From Epsilonproteobacteria bacterium UBA6211 (GTDB lineage Bacteria; Campylobacterota; Campylobacteria; Campylobacterales; Arcobacteraceae), in contig DISL01000051.1 in NCBI GenBank assembly GCA_002421845.1, forward strand, positions 1-61,243: a stretch of 61,243 nt of DNA. Reading direction: 5' to 3'. Positions 42,270-51,140 of this stretch are shown here, one piece after another. Positions within the stretch are counted from its first letter, which is position 1. Each line of letters begins with the position of its first letter. The translations under genes and the position numbers were made by a program. A model generated the notes under the pieces. The model did no database searches and was not told the DNA's origin. It was given only the letters and a program-made list of their open reading frames with translations.

Positions 42270-45004
42270 TGGTTAGTCATGTAGCATTAAAAGCAAGTGC
42301 AGGAAGCGGTAAAACCTTTGCATTAACTGTACGATATATATCTTTGCTTCTTCTTGGTGCAAAACCAAATGAGATATTAACCCTTACATTTACAAATAAA
42401 GCTGCAAACGAGATGAAACAAAGGATATTAAATACCGTTTTCTCATTTGGGCAAGATAGTGTTTATTTGGAGCCTATATCTCAAAATACCGGTATCGGTA
42501 TAGATGAAATACTAGCTAAAAAAGATTATATCCAAGATTTGGTCGTCAAAGAGAATTTAGCAATTTATACCATAGATAAATTTATAAATCAGATTTTAAA
42601 AGAGTTTGGTGGATATATAGGGATTTTTGATAGTTTTGATATAGGAAACGATGATATAGATGAACTTAGTTTTTACTTCCTCAAATCACTTGATAAAAAA
42701 AGCTTTTCAAGTTTTGTCCATATTTATATACATGAAAACAAAAGACTACCTTCCGTTATATCTTTGTTTAAGTTTTTTATTCAAAAAGAGGCATCTTTAA
42801 AATTTGATTTAAAAGTATATGAAGAGAGCTTGGATGATGTAACAAAGGACATTTTAGAGATAGCAAATAGACTAAAAGCCCATATATATCAAGCCTATGA
42901 GGAACAAATGGGAGTCAATGCAAAAAGGGCTTTGGATTTTGATAGTCTGAGTGATTTACTTGATAAAACATGGCTTTTTAGAGAGAGTTTGAGTGATTAT
43001 AGGGATTTGAAAAAGTTTGATGATGCAATATCTTCAAAAACTTTTACCGAACTAAAATCAAAATTAAAAGTATATTTTGATATACGTTCAAACAATGCTA
43101 TTATAGAGTATTTGACACTTTTTAATCAATTTAAAGAGTTTAGAACGAATTATATACTAAAAAAAGGTTACTTGGAATTTAGCGATATTACAAATTTTGC
43201 TTTGAAACTAGTAAGTGAGTTGATAGATAAAGAGTTTTTGTATTTTAGGCTTGACTCAAAGTATTCGCATATATTGATAGATGAGTTTCAAGATACTTCC
43301 ATAGAGCAGTTTAATATTTTATTACCTATGATTGAGGAGTGTTTGTCCGGTGGAGATGGATTTAAAACATTTTTTTACGTAGGAGATATAAAACAATCCA
43401 TTTATCGCTTTAGAGGTGGAAATAAAGAGCTTTTTGATTATATATTACAAAGCTATCCTCAAGTAAAAGAGGAAAATCTAGATACGAATTATAGAAGTAA
43501 AAAAGAGGTTGTTGAGTTTGTCAATGAGACTTTTTCAAAGCTTCCAAACTATGAATATACCTACCAAAAAAGTGTAAAAGAGGGTGGTTACGTAGAGGTG
43601 GTTACCGATTCTAATTTAGAGGGTGACGAGCCTTATTTCGGACTTTATGAAAAATTAAAAGAGCTTAAACAAAACGGTGTTGATTTAAACGGCACGGCTA
43701 TATTGGTATCTACAAATGAAGAGGTTTTAAATATTTATCACTATTTATCGACAACTGATTTGGGGGTCGATATAACCACACACATGACTTCAAGACTTAT
43801 AAATCAGCAAAATGTAAAAGCTTTGATAAACGGCGTGAAATATCTATTTTTTAAAGAGGAGATTTATAAGGTCAATACATTATCTCTAATAGGCAAAAAA
43901 AGTGATGAAGAGCTTGTTTTGGAGTATGATATAAAAGCTAATTCGTTGGAAAAAACACTCTATGATATAGCTTTGATACTTGGTGTAATAGATGAAAATG
44001 TGATAAAACTTATCGAAAATGCCTCTTCATACGGTGATATATTTGACTTTGTTTATAAAATAGATAATTTGGACGCGAGTATCCAAAATAGTGCAACAAA
44101 CGGTATTTCCGTATTAACTATTTTCAAATCCAAAGGGCTTGAGTATGAAAGCGTGATAGTCGTCGATAAACTAAAACGGGATTCAAATAAAAATGAGCCT
44201 TTTGTCTTTGAGTATGACGGTATAACGCTAGAAAAAGTACATTATAAAATCTCAAAAAAAGAGTATTTTGACGATAGTTTTGCAAATGCACTTGAAAAAG
44301 AGGAGGCTTTAAGTATCTTTGATACTATAAATGTCCAATATGTAGCACTTACAAGGGCAAAAAGTAATCTAATAGTACTAAAAAAAGAGAAATCTATTTT
44401 CGATATTTTGAATTTAGCCGATTGTAAACGAGGTATTTTAGAAAAAAGCGAAATCAAAAATAATATAGAAGAGAAGCTAGAAAAGATAGAGTACAAGCCT
44501 TTGACTTTGGGTTTACAAGAGCTTAGTATAAAGGCAACTACCGATGAGCTAAATAATCTAAAAGCTAAGTATTTCGGTATAGCAACCCACCATGCACTTG
44601 AAAATGCAAAAGATTTTACAATAGATGAAATAGATTTTATTGTAGATATATCTAAACAAAAATTTTCATATATCCTTGAAAATAGGGATTTCATAGATAT
44701 GAGTAAAAGAATCAAAATGTTGTTTGGTGACGATGAGTTTCAAAAACTACTGCAAAATAATCTAAGCATAAAAAAAGAACAACCGCTTGTATTTAACGGT
44801 GAAGTTAAGATTTTAGACGTATTGGTGCAAAAAGATAACGAATATATAATCATAGATTATAAAACCGGTAAAGAACATCACGAAATGTATATCAAACAAG
44901 TTTCATTTTATAAAAAAGCAATTTCTCAAATAACATCTTCAAACAATGTAAAATCTTATTTATGTTATCTTCTTGCCGATAAAATAGAGATAATTAACGT
45001 TTAA
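42269..45004 (+). CDS. addA: AddA/RecB-like helicase-nuclease subunit
   Basis: 911 residues from the ATG at 42269 (TAATG junction with addB); an in-frame ATG at 42254 is possible. UvrD-type helicase motifs: Walker A ASAGSGKT (9-16), LTFTNKAANEM, DEFQDTSIEQ, VGDIKQSIYRFRGG, LDTNYRS, VLTIFKSKGLEYESVI and VQYVALTRAK. The C-terminal nuclease domain has ILDVLVQKDNEYIIIDYKTGKE. Motifs fit the AddA half of AddAB. It ends 52 bases before the TonB receptor. Confidence 0.87.
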   Translation: MVSHVALKASAGSGKTFALTVRYISLLLLGAKPNEILTLTFTNKAANEMKQRILNTVFSFGQDSVYLEPISQNTGIGIDEILAKKDYIQDLVVKENLAIYTIDKFINQILKEFGGYIGIFDSFDIGNDDIDELSFYFLKSLDKKSFSSFVHIYIHENKRLPSVISLFKFFIQKEASLKFDLKVYEESLDDVTKDILEIANRLKAHIYQAYEEQMGVNAKRALDFDSLSDLLDKTWLFRESLSDYRDLKKFDDAISSKTFTELKSKLKVYFDIRSNNAIIEYLTLFNQFKEFRTNYILKKGYLEFSDITNFALKLVSELIDKEFLYFRLDSKYSHILIDEFQDTSIEQFNILLPMIEECLSGGDGFKTFFYVGDIKQSIYRFRGGNKELFDYILQSYPQVKEENLDTNYRSKKEVVEFVNETFSKLPNYEYTYQKSVKEGGYVEVVTDSNLEGDEPYFGLYEKLKELKQNGVDLNGTAILVSTNEEVLNIYHYLSTTDLGVDITTHMTSRLINQQNVKALINGVKYLFFKEEIYKVNTLSLIGKKSDEELVLEYDIKANSLEKTLYDIALILGVIDENVIKLIENASSYGDIFDFVYKIDNLDASIQNSATNGISVLTIFKSKGLEYESVIVVDKLKRDSNKNEPFVFEYDGITLEKVHYKISKKEYFDDSFANALEKEEALSIFDTINVQYVALTRAKSNLIVLKKEKSIFDILNLADCKRGILEKSEIKNNIEEKLEKIEYKPLTLGLQELSIKATTDELNNLKAKYFGIATHHALENAKDFTIDEIDFIVDISKQKFSYILENRDFIDMSKRIKMLFGDDEFQKLLQNNLSIKKEQPLVFNGEVKILDVLVQKDNEYIIIDYKTGKEHHEMYIKQVSFYKKAISQITSSNNVKSYLCYLLADKIEIINV

Positions 45005-45056
45005 TTAACACTAACTTGATAGAATTTGCCAAAACTTAAACTAAGTAGAGGTAAAT

Positions 45057-47066
45057 ATGAAAAAAACAATAATAATCTCTGCCGTTGCAGCTTCTTTGTT
45101 GGTTGCAAGTGATGCAGACCTTGGAACCATCAGTGTTATTGAAAACGGCGTAAGTCAGAAAATAGAAAACGTAAGCGGTGAAGATTTAAAATCAGCCGAT
45201 TTGGCAGAGGCTCTTAGCAAAAACAGTTCAAGTGTCAATTTGATAAGAAGAAGCGGTATCGCAAACGATGTTTTGGTAAGAAGTCAGAAAAAAGATAATA
45301 TTGTAGTAACGATAGATGATGCAAAAGTTTGCGGTGCTTGTCCAAATAGAATGGATCCACCCACTTCACATATAGTTACAAATAACGTTGAAGAGGTAGA
45401 GGTAATAGGCGGACCTTTTGATGTTGAAAATATGGGAACGCTAAGCGGTCAAGTAAAAATAAAAACTAAAGACCCAAAAGCCGGAGTAAACGGTGATATT
45501 AACCTAAATAAAGGTAGCTATGGATATAGCAAACTTAGTGCAAACGTAAGCGGTGGTGACGAGAAGATAAGAGTTTTGGTCGGTAGCTCTTATGAAAACA
45601 GTGACCAGTATGAAGATGGAAGCGGTATGACTATGGCTGAGCAGTTGAACTCTCAAGCGAGTACGCCTACACAAAAATATGCAACTTCTAAAGTAGGAAT
45701 GGAAGCATATACAAAAAAAACAAATACTTTGAAACTTTTTGTAAATCCTACTGAAAATAGTGAAATAAGATTTGGATATACTGCAAATAGAAGTGATGAT
45801 ATACTTTATCCGTCAAGTACAATGGATGCAATATATGATGATAGTGATATTTATACTTTGGGTACAACTCTTAAAAATCTTGGTGAGTATTCCGATACTT
45901 TAAAAATAGATGCTTATAAATCAACGGTTGAACATCTTATGAGTACAAAATATAGAGCAAATGCGAATCCTTTGGCTTATATGGATGCCTATGTGGAAAG
46001 TGAGATACAAGGGATTAAACTTAAAAACTCTTTTGATATAAATGATTCAAAAATAGATATAGGGCTAGATACAAGCAAAAGAAATTGGAACGGAAATAAA
46101 TATCATTCAATAAACGGTTATACAGGTATGACAGCAGGTATGACGGATAGATATTTTATGCCTGACGTTGACACAAAAAATAAAGCAATTTTTGCAAAAT
46201 CTACTACGCAAATAGGTGATACTGAAATAGCTATGGGTGTAAGATACGATAATACAAACGTAAAGGCAAATGAAGTTGCAAAATCTATGAGTGCTACGGC
46301 TGATAGAGATATTGATTATAAATCATTATCGGCAAATATTTTGGCTACTTATGCTTTAAATGACAATTTAGATATTTTTGCAGGTCTAGGTCAAAGTGCA
46401 AGGGTTCCTGATGCAAAAGAGCTTTATATGGGTGGTACGGGCAAAGCTGACGGTGACGTAAAACAAACAAAGAATAGAGAAATTGATGTAGGTTTTGATT
46501 ATACCGGTAATAGCAACGGAGTAAAAACAAAGCTTTTTTATAGTGATTTGAAAGATTATATATATTATCATTCAACAAATCAAGAATACGTAAATGTTGA
46601 TGCTAAAATTTACGGTATTGAAGTTGCAGGATACCAATATTTCAATGATGAAATCTCTATGGATATGATGGCAAGTTGGCAAAGAGGTAAAAAAGACAAT
46701 GCCCTAGCAGGTCAAACAGACAAAGATTTAGCAGATATCGTTCCTCTTAAAACAAACATAGGTATCAACTATGAAAAATCTGCACATAACCTAAGATTAG
46801 AACTTGTTGCGACAAAAAACTGGAACAACTACGATGAAGACAACGGTGAACAAAAAATGTCTGGCTATGGAGTGTTAAATGCCAAATACAACTATAAAGT
46901 ATCTAAAAACTTCGATATGACTTTCGGTATGGATAATATTTTTGATAAAACCTATGCCGTATCAAATACATACAAAGACCTATCTTTGGCAGGAACAAGT
47001 GACGGAATAATGCTTTTAAATGAAATGGGAAGATATACTTACGCAAATTTAAGATATAAATTTTAG
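45057..47066 (+). CDS. TonB-dependent outer membrane receptor, OprC/NosA-like copper type
   Basis: 669 residues. Signal peptide about 1-18 (MKKTIIISAVAASLLVAS). The plug domain (about 30-140) includes VTIDDAKVCGACPNRMDPPTSHI, close to the copper receptors OprC and NosA. The barrel follows and ends in an aromatic-terminated strand (YTYANLRYKF). The CxxxM (Cys95-Met99) and HxM (His293-Met295) ligand motifs of OprC are both present. It would import copper, which the nearby cbb3 oxidase needs. A bidirectional terminator follows. Confidence 0.85.
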   Translation: MKKTIIISAVAASLLVASDADLGTISVIENGVSQKIENVSGEDLKSADLAEALSKNSSSVNLIRRSGIANDVLVRSQKKDNIVVTIDDAKVCGACPNRMDPPTSHIVTNNVEEVEVIGGPFDVENMGTLSGQVKIKTKDPKAGVNGDINLNKGSYGYSKLSANVSGGDEKIRVLVGSSYENSDQYEDGSGMTMAEQLNSQASTPTQKYATSKVGMEAYTKKTNTLKLFVNPTENSEIRFGYTANRSDDILYPSSTMDAIYDDSDIYTLGTTLKNLGEYSDTLKIDAYKSTVEHLMSTKYRANANPLAYMDAYVESEIQGIKLKNSFDINDSKIDIGLDTSKRNWNGNKYHSINGYTGMTAGMTDRYFMPDVDTKNKAIFAKSTTQIGDTEIAMGVRYDNTNVKANEVAKSMSATADRDIDYKSLSANILATYALNDNLDIFAGLGQSARVPDAKELYMGGTGKADGDVKQTKNREIDVGFDYTGNSNGVKTKLFYSDLKDYIYYHSTNQEYVNVDAKIYGIEVAGYQYFNDEISMDMMASWQRGKKDNALAGQTDKDLADIVPLKTNIGINYEKSAHNLRLELVATKNWNNYDEDNGEQKMSGYGVLNAKYNYKVSKNFDMTFGMDNIFDKTYAVSNTYKDLSLAGTSDGIMLLNEMGRYTYANLRYKF

Positions 47067-47067
47067 T

Positions 47068-47098
47068 AAATACCGACTTTATGTCGGTATTTATTTTT
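47068..47098. terminator. Bidirectional terminator between TonB receptor and folB
   Basis: Ten-base stem AAATACCGAC / GTCGGTATTT with a TTTAT loop, followed by ATTTTTA. It lies between convergent genes and can end transcription from both sides. Confidence 0.85.
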
Positions 47099-47408
47099 AG
47101 TTACTTACGCTTACTTTCATATTCGGTAGAATATTCGGTTTTGTAATCTTGATGAAAATATCGGTTAAATCATACTCTTTTAATAAAGCCTCTTTTACTT
47201 CCAAAATAGCAACTTCCAAAAGCTCAAATTGACCCTTTTGCATAACATTTATAATATCGTTTGCTATAGTTGCATAGTCGAGATAGACGTTATCGTGGAA
47301 ATCATATTCACACTGAAAATTAACTACTACTTGTTGTGGAGTTGTACGTTCAAAGTCAAGTATACCTATTATGCACTCAAATGTTAAATCTTCGATATAT
47401 ATTTTCAT
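47097..47408 (-). CDS. folB: Dihydroneopterin aldolase FolB
   Basis: 103 residues, slightly short for the family. It reads KIYIEDLTFECIIGILDFERTTPQQVVVNFQCEY, the usual N-terminal start with the catalytic Glu-containing GILDFER loop, and ends with VFIKITKPN-like IFIKITKPNILPNMKVSVS. It acts in folate synthesis. It is preceded by plsY with a 12-base gap, so the two form a - strand operon. Confidence 0.9.
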   Translation of the reverse strand: MKIYIEDLTFECIIGILDFERTTPQQVVVNFQCEYDFHDNVYLDYATIANDIINVMQKGQFELLEVAILEVKEALLKEYDLTDIFIKITKPNILPNMKVSVSN

Positions 47409-47420
47409 GGGAAAATCCTT

Positions 47421-48044
47421 TCAAACTACTTTCTTCTCTTCCCCTTTTATAAGTCTTACGATATTTGGGATATGTTTATAAATCACTATAAAAGCTATAA
47501 TATATAGCGGAGTATTAGACCCTACACCAAGACCGTCTGCAAATATATAAGTTGATATTACGACTCCTACAAGTCCAAGAAGAGATGAAAGTGATGAGAT
47601 TTTTAGTGTTTTTGCACTGATAGCCCAAACAATACCGCCTATAATAGTAGGGATAGGAAGTAAAACTATCAAAACTCCAAGAGCAGTTGCTACACCTTTA
47701 CCACCTTCAAATTTAAGATAAACACTATAACAATGCCCCAAAAGTGCTAAAATAGCAACACCCCATAATGTCTCTTGTGAAAGTCCCACAAGCATACCGA
47801 GTACTACTACAAGCGTCCCTTTGAGTGCATCAAGTATCAAAGTCGCAGCACCTAGTTTTTTGGCTAAGGCAGGATTTGTCTCTTTTACAACCCTTAAAAC
47901 ATTTGTAGCACCTATACTTTTGCTTCCGCTAGATTGTACATCAACACCTGCAAATTGTTTTGCCAAAATAAGACCAAAAGGTATAGAACCTACTAAATAA
48001 GCCAATATAAAAAACTGTATATTAATGTTACCAAAAAACTCCAC
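47421..48044 (-). CDS. plsY: Acyl-phosphate glycerol-3-phosphate acyltransferase PlsY
   Basis: 207 residues with about five membrane helices. Family motifs: YLVGSIPFGLILAK near the start, SGSKSIGATNVLRV, and LKFEGGKGVATALGVL with the conserved Gly-rich loop. It makes lysophosphatidic acid for membrane lipids. It is divergent from nadA across a 167-base region that holds the TTTTGCC array. Confidence 0.95.
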   Translation of the reverse strand: MEFFGNINIQFFILAYLVGSIPFGLILAKQFAGVDVQSSGSKSIGATNVLRVVKETNPALAKKLGAATLILDALKGTLVVVLGMLVGLSQETLWGVAILALLGHCYSVYLKFEGGKGVATALGVLIVLLPIPTIIGGIVWAISAKTLKISSLSSLLGLVGVVISTYIFADGLGVGSNTPLYIIAFIVIYKHIPNIVRLIKGEEKKVV

Positions 48045-48158
48045 TTGAATCCTTCAAAATTTTAATCTTTGTAATTTATGTGATTGTAACTAAAAATTTG
48101 TTATATTTAGATAAAGATTAGTTAAAGTAGATAGGTTTGTAGGGTTGGTATTTGGGTT

Positions 48159-48193
48159 TTTTGCCTTTTGCCTTTTGCCTTTTGCCTTTTACC
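48159..48193 (+). repeat. Heptamer array, 4 x TTTTGCC plus TTTTACC
   Basis: Five tandem 7-base units, the last with G replaced by A. It ends 18 bases before the TTG start of nadA and about 6 bases before its AAAGG ribosome site, in the divergent plsY-nadA promoter region. The TTTTACC unit links it to 4300-4327. Confidence 0.9.
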
Positions 48194-48211
48194 TAACATA
48201 AAGGTTAAGAT

Positions 48212-49198
48212 TTGGATTTAAGAGAAGAGATCATTAGATTAAAAGAAAAATTAGATGTCACAGTGGTAGCACATTTTTATCAAAAAGATGAAGTTTTTGA
48301 ACTTGCCGATATTGTGGGTGATAGCTTGGAACTTGCACGCAGGGCATCTCAAACAGATACTGAGTATATAGTATTTTGCGGCGTTGGCTTTATGGGGCAA
48401 AGCGTTAAGATAATAGCACCGGAAAAAAGAGTTTTGATGCCGAAAGTTGCTTGTTGTTCAATGGCAAGAATGATAGATGTCGCATATTTTGATGAAAATC
48501 TTGCGAAATTGAACTCATACGGTATAAAAAACGAAGATATTTTACCTATTACGTATATTAATTCAAGTGCTGAAGTAAAGGCTAGAGTAGGGCAAATGGG
48601 AGGGCTTGTATGTACAAGTTCAAATGCTTTTAAGATAATAGAACAAGGTCTTAAAAGCGGTAAGAAAATCTTTTTTGTACCTGATCGTTGTTTGGGGCAA
48701 AATTTTGCTATTAAGATGGGATTGAAGTCTTGTGTTTTGGGTGACGGTACAAATCCAAATGATGCCGATATTATATGTTATGACGGTTTTTGTGCGGTAC
48801 ATCAGTTGTTTACACCTGAAGATATAGATTTTTATAGGGCAAAGTATCCAGACATTATAGTAGCCGTGCATCCTGAGTGTGATATAAAAGTGGTTGCAAA
48901 GGCAGATTTTATAGGTAGTACGAGTCAACTTATACAATACATCAAATCTTTACCAAAAGATCAAAAAGTGGTAGTAGGTACGGAATACAATATGGTCAAT
49001 CGTCTAAGAGAAGAAAATACTTATATTTTAAGTAGTACTAAGCCTGAATGTCCTACAATGAACGAAACAACGTTGCAAGATTTGTATGATACTTTAAAAT
49101 CTATAGAAAACGGGCATCCTACAAATGAGGTGTTTGTATCTGAAGATGTTGTGTATTGGGCTAAGATTGCACTACAAAGAATGTTTGAAATAAGCTAA
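48212..49198 (+). CDS. nadA: Quinolinate synthase NadA
   Basis: 328 residues from a TTG start with AAAGG upstream. It condenses iminoaspartate with dihydroxyacetone phosphate to quinolinate using a 4Fe-4S cluster. Motifs: VVAHFYQKDEVFELADIVGDSLELAR, KRVLMPKVACCSMARMI with a cluster Cys, and VHPECDIKVV with another cluster Cys. The third is in STKPECPTMNETTL. It is followed by nadC 20 bases later, the next step in NAD synthesis. The heptamer array lies just upstream. Confidence 0.96.
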   Translation: MDLREEIIRLKEKLDVTVVAHFYQKDEVFELADIVGDSLELARRASQTDTEYIVFCGVGFMGQSVKIIAPEKRVLMPKVACCSMARMIDVAYFDENLAKLNSYGIKNEDILPITYINSSAEVKARVGQMGGLVCTSSNAFKIIEQGLKSGKKIFFVPDRCLGQNFAIKMGLKSCVLGDGTNPNDADIICYDGFCAVHQLFTPEDIDFYRAKYPDIIVAVHPECDIKVVAKADFIGSTSQLIQYIKSLPKDQKVVVGTEYNMVNRLREENTYILSSTKPECPTMNETTLQDLYDTLKSIENGHPTNEVFVSEDVVYWAKIALQRMFEIS

Positions 49199-49218
49199 AA
49201 TCTAAGGATTCTTTAAAA

Positions 49219-50040
49219 ATGATAAATATTAGAAAGTTTGTGAAACAAGCCATAATCGAAGATAACGGTAGAGGGGACTTGTTTTTTGATATAGCCCCAA
49301 AAGGTAGATTTACCGCTCGTGCAATTTGCAAAGATGACGGGATACTTGCAGGTGTAAAATATGCAAGGATTTTGGCAAAAACAGAGAAGTTTGATTGTAG
49401 GTTTTTGAAGCGTGACGGTGATGAAATAAAAAAAGGGGATATTATAGCAGAGCTTGAGGGTAAGGCTTCTATCCTTTTAAGTAGTGAAAGAACGTTTCTT
49501 AATATGCTTCAACATGCAAGTGGAATAGCAACTATGGCAAGTAAATACGCAAAAGCTATAGAAGGTACAGGTGTGGTTTTGCTTGATACAAGAAAAACAA
49601 GACCTCAACTTAGGGATTTTGAGAAATATGCAAGTAGAGTAGGTGGAGCTATAAATCATAGGCTTGGACTTGATGATTGTCTTATGCTTAAAGATACCCA
49701 CCTAAAAACAATACCTGATTTGAAGGAATTTGTAAAAACTGCAAGAAAAAGAATATCTTGGGTAACAAAAATAGAAATTGAGTGTGAAACTTTTGAGCAA
49801 GTTCAAGAAGCGATGGACGCAGGTGCCGATATAATAATGTGTGACAATATGAACACGGATCAAATAAAGCAAGTGGTAGAGTTTAGAAATCAAAACTATC
49901 CACATATTCTTCTTGAAGCAAGTGGTAATGTAAATTTAGATACAATAAGAGATTATGCAATGAGTGGAGTGGATGCTATAAGTTCAGGGGCTATTATTCA
50001 TCAGGCTACTTGGTTAGATTTCTCCATGAAATTCGACTAA
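49219..50040 (+). CDS. nadC: Quinolinate phosphoribosyltransferase NadC
   Basis: 273 residues, normal length. It converts quinolinate and PRPP to nicotinate mononucleotide. The motifs ERTFLNMLQHASGIATMASKY, LDTRKTRPQLRDFEKYA and GGAINHRLGLDD are the substrate-binding Arg/Lys/His set; IEIECETFEQVQEA and VDAISSGAIIH are also typical. It follows nadA closely. Downstream lies a 126-base palindromic element. Confidence 0.96.
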   Translation: MINIRKFVKQAIIEDNGRGDLFFDIAPKGRFTARAICKDDGILAGVKYARILAKTEKFDCRFLKRDGDEIKKGDIIAELEGKASILLSSERTFLNMLQHASGIATMASKYAKAIEGTGVVLLDTRKTRPQLRDFEKYASRVGGAINHRLGLDDCLMLKDTHLKTIPDLKEFVKTARKRISWVTKIEIECETFEQVQEAMDAGADIIMCDNMNTDQIKQVVEFRNQNYPHILLEASGNVNLDTIRDYAMSGVDAISSGAIIHQATWLDFSMKFD

Positions 50041-50166
50041 AATAAAAGCTACTTTTTGACTATTTCTGCGTTATGCAGATTTTCAAATTTGCGTCATTTA
50101 CTATATGTAAACTCCTTAATTTGAAAATCTTTTTGCCTTGAACTAGTCTAAAAATTAGCTTTTATT
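50041..50166. repeat. Nested palindromic element between nadC and the DHH gene
   Basis: The outer 11-bp inverted repeat is AATAAAAGCTA (50041-50051) / TAGCTTTTATT (50156-50166). Inside it, CTTTTTGACTA pairs with TAGTCTAAAAA apart from a small bulge. An inner 13-bp perfect inverted repeat follows, AGATTTTCAAATT (50077-50089) / AATTTGAAAATCT (50118-50130), with a central TTTAC-TATAT-GTAAA hairpin. The element starts right at the nadC stop. It has MITE-like layout but no transposase is in the window. Confidence 0.8.
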
Positions 50167-50175
50167 CAAAACTGT

Positions 50176-50181
50176 TATACT
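50176..50181 (+). promoter_or_regulatory. -10 box upstream of the DHH gene
   Basis: TATACT in ACTGTTATACTAC (extended -10 context), 20 bases before the TTG start at 50202 and just beyond the palindromic element. Confidence 0.4.
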
Positions 50182-50201
50182 ACTACACAAAAAGGAATGA
50201 T

Positions 50202-51140
50202 TTGACAAAAGCCTTAGAGCTTATAAAAGCTTCGAGATATATTTTGATAGTAACTCACATAAATCCTGATCCAGACACAATAAGTTCTGCCTTGGCTCTT
50301 TCAAATTACTTTCATGACTCAAAAATAAAACATACGGTTTATAATAAAGATATTAAAACATTCACAGCCCTCAAATTTTTAAATAGATTTGATAAGATAA
50401 CCGATGTTTTACCTAAATTTTATGACCTTATAATATCCGTAGATTGTGGAGATAAAAAGCGATTTGGGTTTATTCCAGATGATAATATTCCTATATTAAA
50501 TATAGATCATCATATTTCCAATGAAGACTTTGGAACGTTAAATATAATCGAAAGCAATAGTGCAAGTACGGCAGAGCTAATATATGATTTCTTTGTCAAA
50601 AACTTTTTAGATATTACAAAAGATATTGCAAAATGTCTATATGTTGGTATTTACAGCGATACGCAAGGATTTTCCACATCAAGAACTAATAAGAGGACTT
50701 TTGATATTATTTCTCATTTAGTTGACTTTGGGATGAATCCAGGAGAGATGGCAGATTTGCTATTACGTAATGATTCTTTGGCTAAATATAGGGTGATGCC
50801 CAAAGTTCTTGAAACTTTGACTTTACATAAAGAGGGGCGAGTTGCTACAATTTATGTGGAAGAAGATACTTTGAATGAGTGTGGAGCAAGTTTAAGAGAG
50901 TGTGAAGACGCTCTAAACATGGTTTTGAACATAGCTGTTGTTGATATTGCCATGTTTTTTAGAGTACTTGGGAAAAAAACCAGAGTCTCTATAAGAAGTA
51001 AACATAACACTGATGTATCTGAATTGGCGTCAAAATTTGACGGTGGTGGGCATAAGTTTGCTGCAGGATGTTCAATAAAAACGACGAATATACAAGAAGC
51101 AATAAGTATGATAATAAAGGAAATTGATGAGAAGAACTAG
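50202..51140 (+). CDS. DHH/DHHA1 phosphoesterase, NrnA-like
   Basis: 312 residues from a TTG start with AAAGGAA upstream; the nearby ATG at 50197 is out of frame. The DHH domain has THINPDPDTISSALALS near 20-36, SVDCGDKKRF, and LNIDHHISNEDFG (DHH motif). The DHHA1 domain ends with FDGGGHKFAAGCSI. It likely degrades short oligoribonucleotides or pAp, as NrnA does; Campylobacterota lack a typical Orn. It overlaps the M23 gene by 14 bases. Confidence 0.88.
   Translation: MTKALELIKASRYILIVTHINPDPDTISSALALSNYFHDSKIKHTVYNKDIKTFTALKFLNRFDKITDVLPKFYDLIISVDCGDKKRFGFIPDDNIPILNIDHHISNEDFGTLNIIESNSASTAELIYDFFVKNFLDITKDIAKCLYVGIYSDTQGFSTSRTNKRTFDIISHLVDFGMNPGEMADLLLRNDSLAKYRVMPKVLETLTLHKEGRVATIYVEEDTLNECGASLRECEDALNMVLNIAVVDIAMFFRVLGKKTRVSIRSKHNTDVSELASKFDGGGHKFAAGCSIKTTNIQEAISMIIKEIDEKN

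Noticed and set aside
44242..44715. 157-residue open frame on - inside addA
   Set aside because: Antisense shadow of the conserved helicase/nuclease region, Ser/Phe/Ile-rich, no ribosome site.
4300..48193. CRISPR array as explanation for the tandem repeats
   Set aside because: Units are 7-8 bases in direct tandem with no spacers, and no cas genes are visible.
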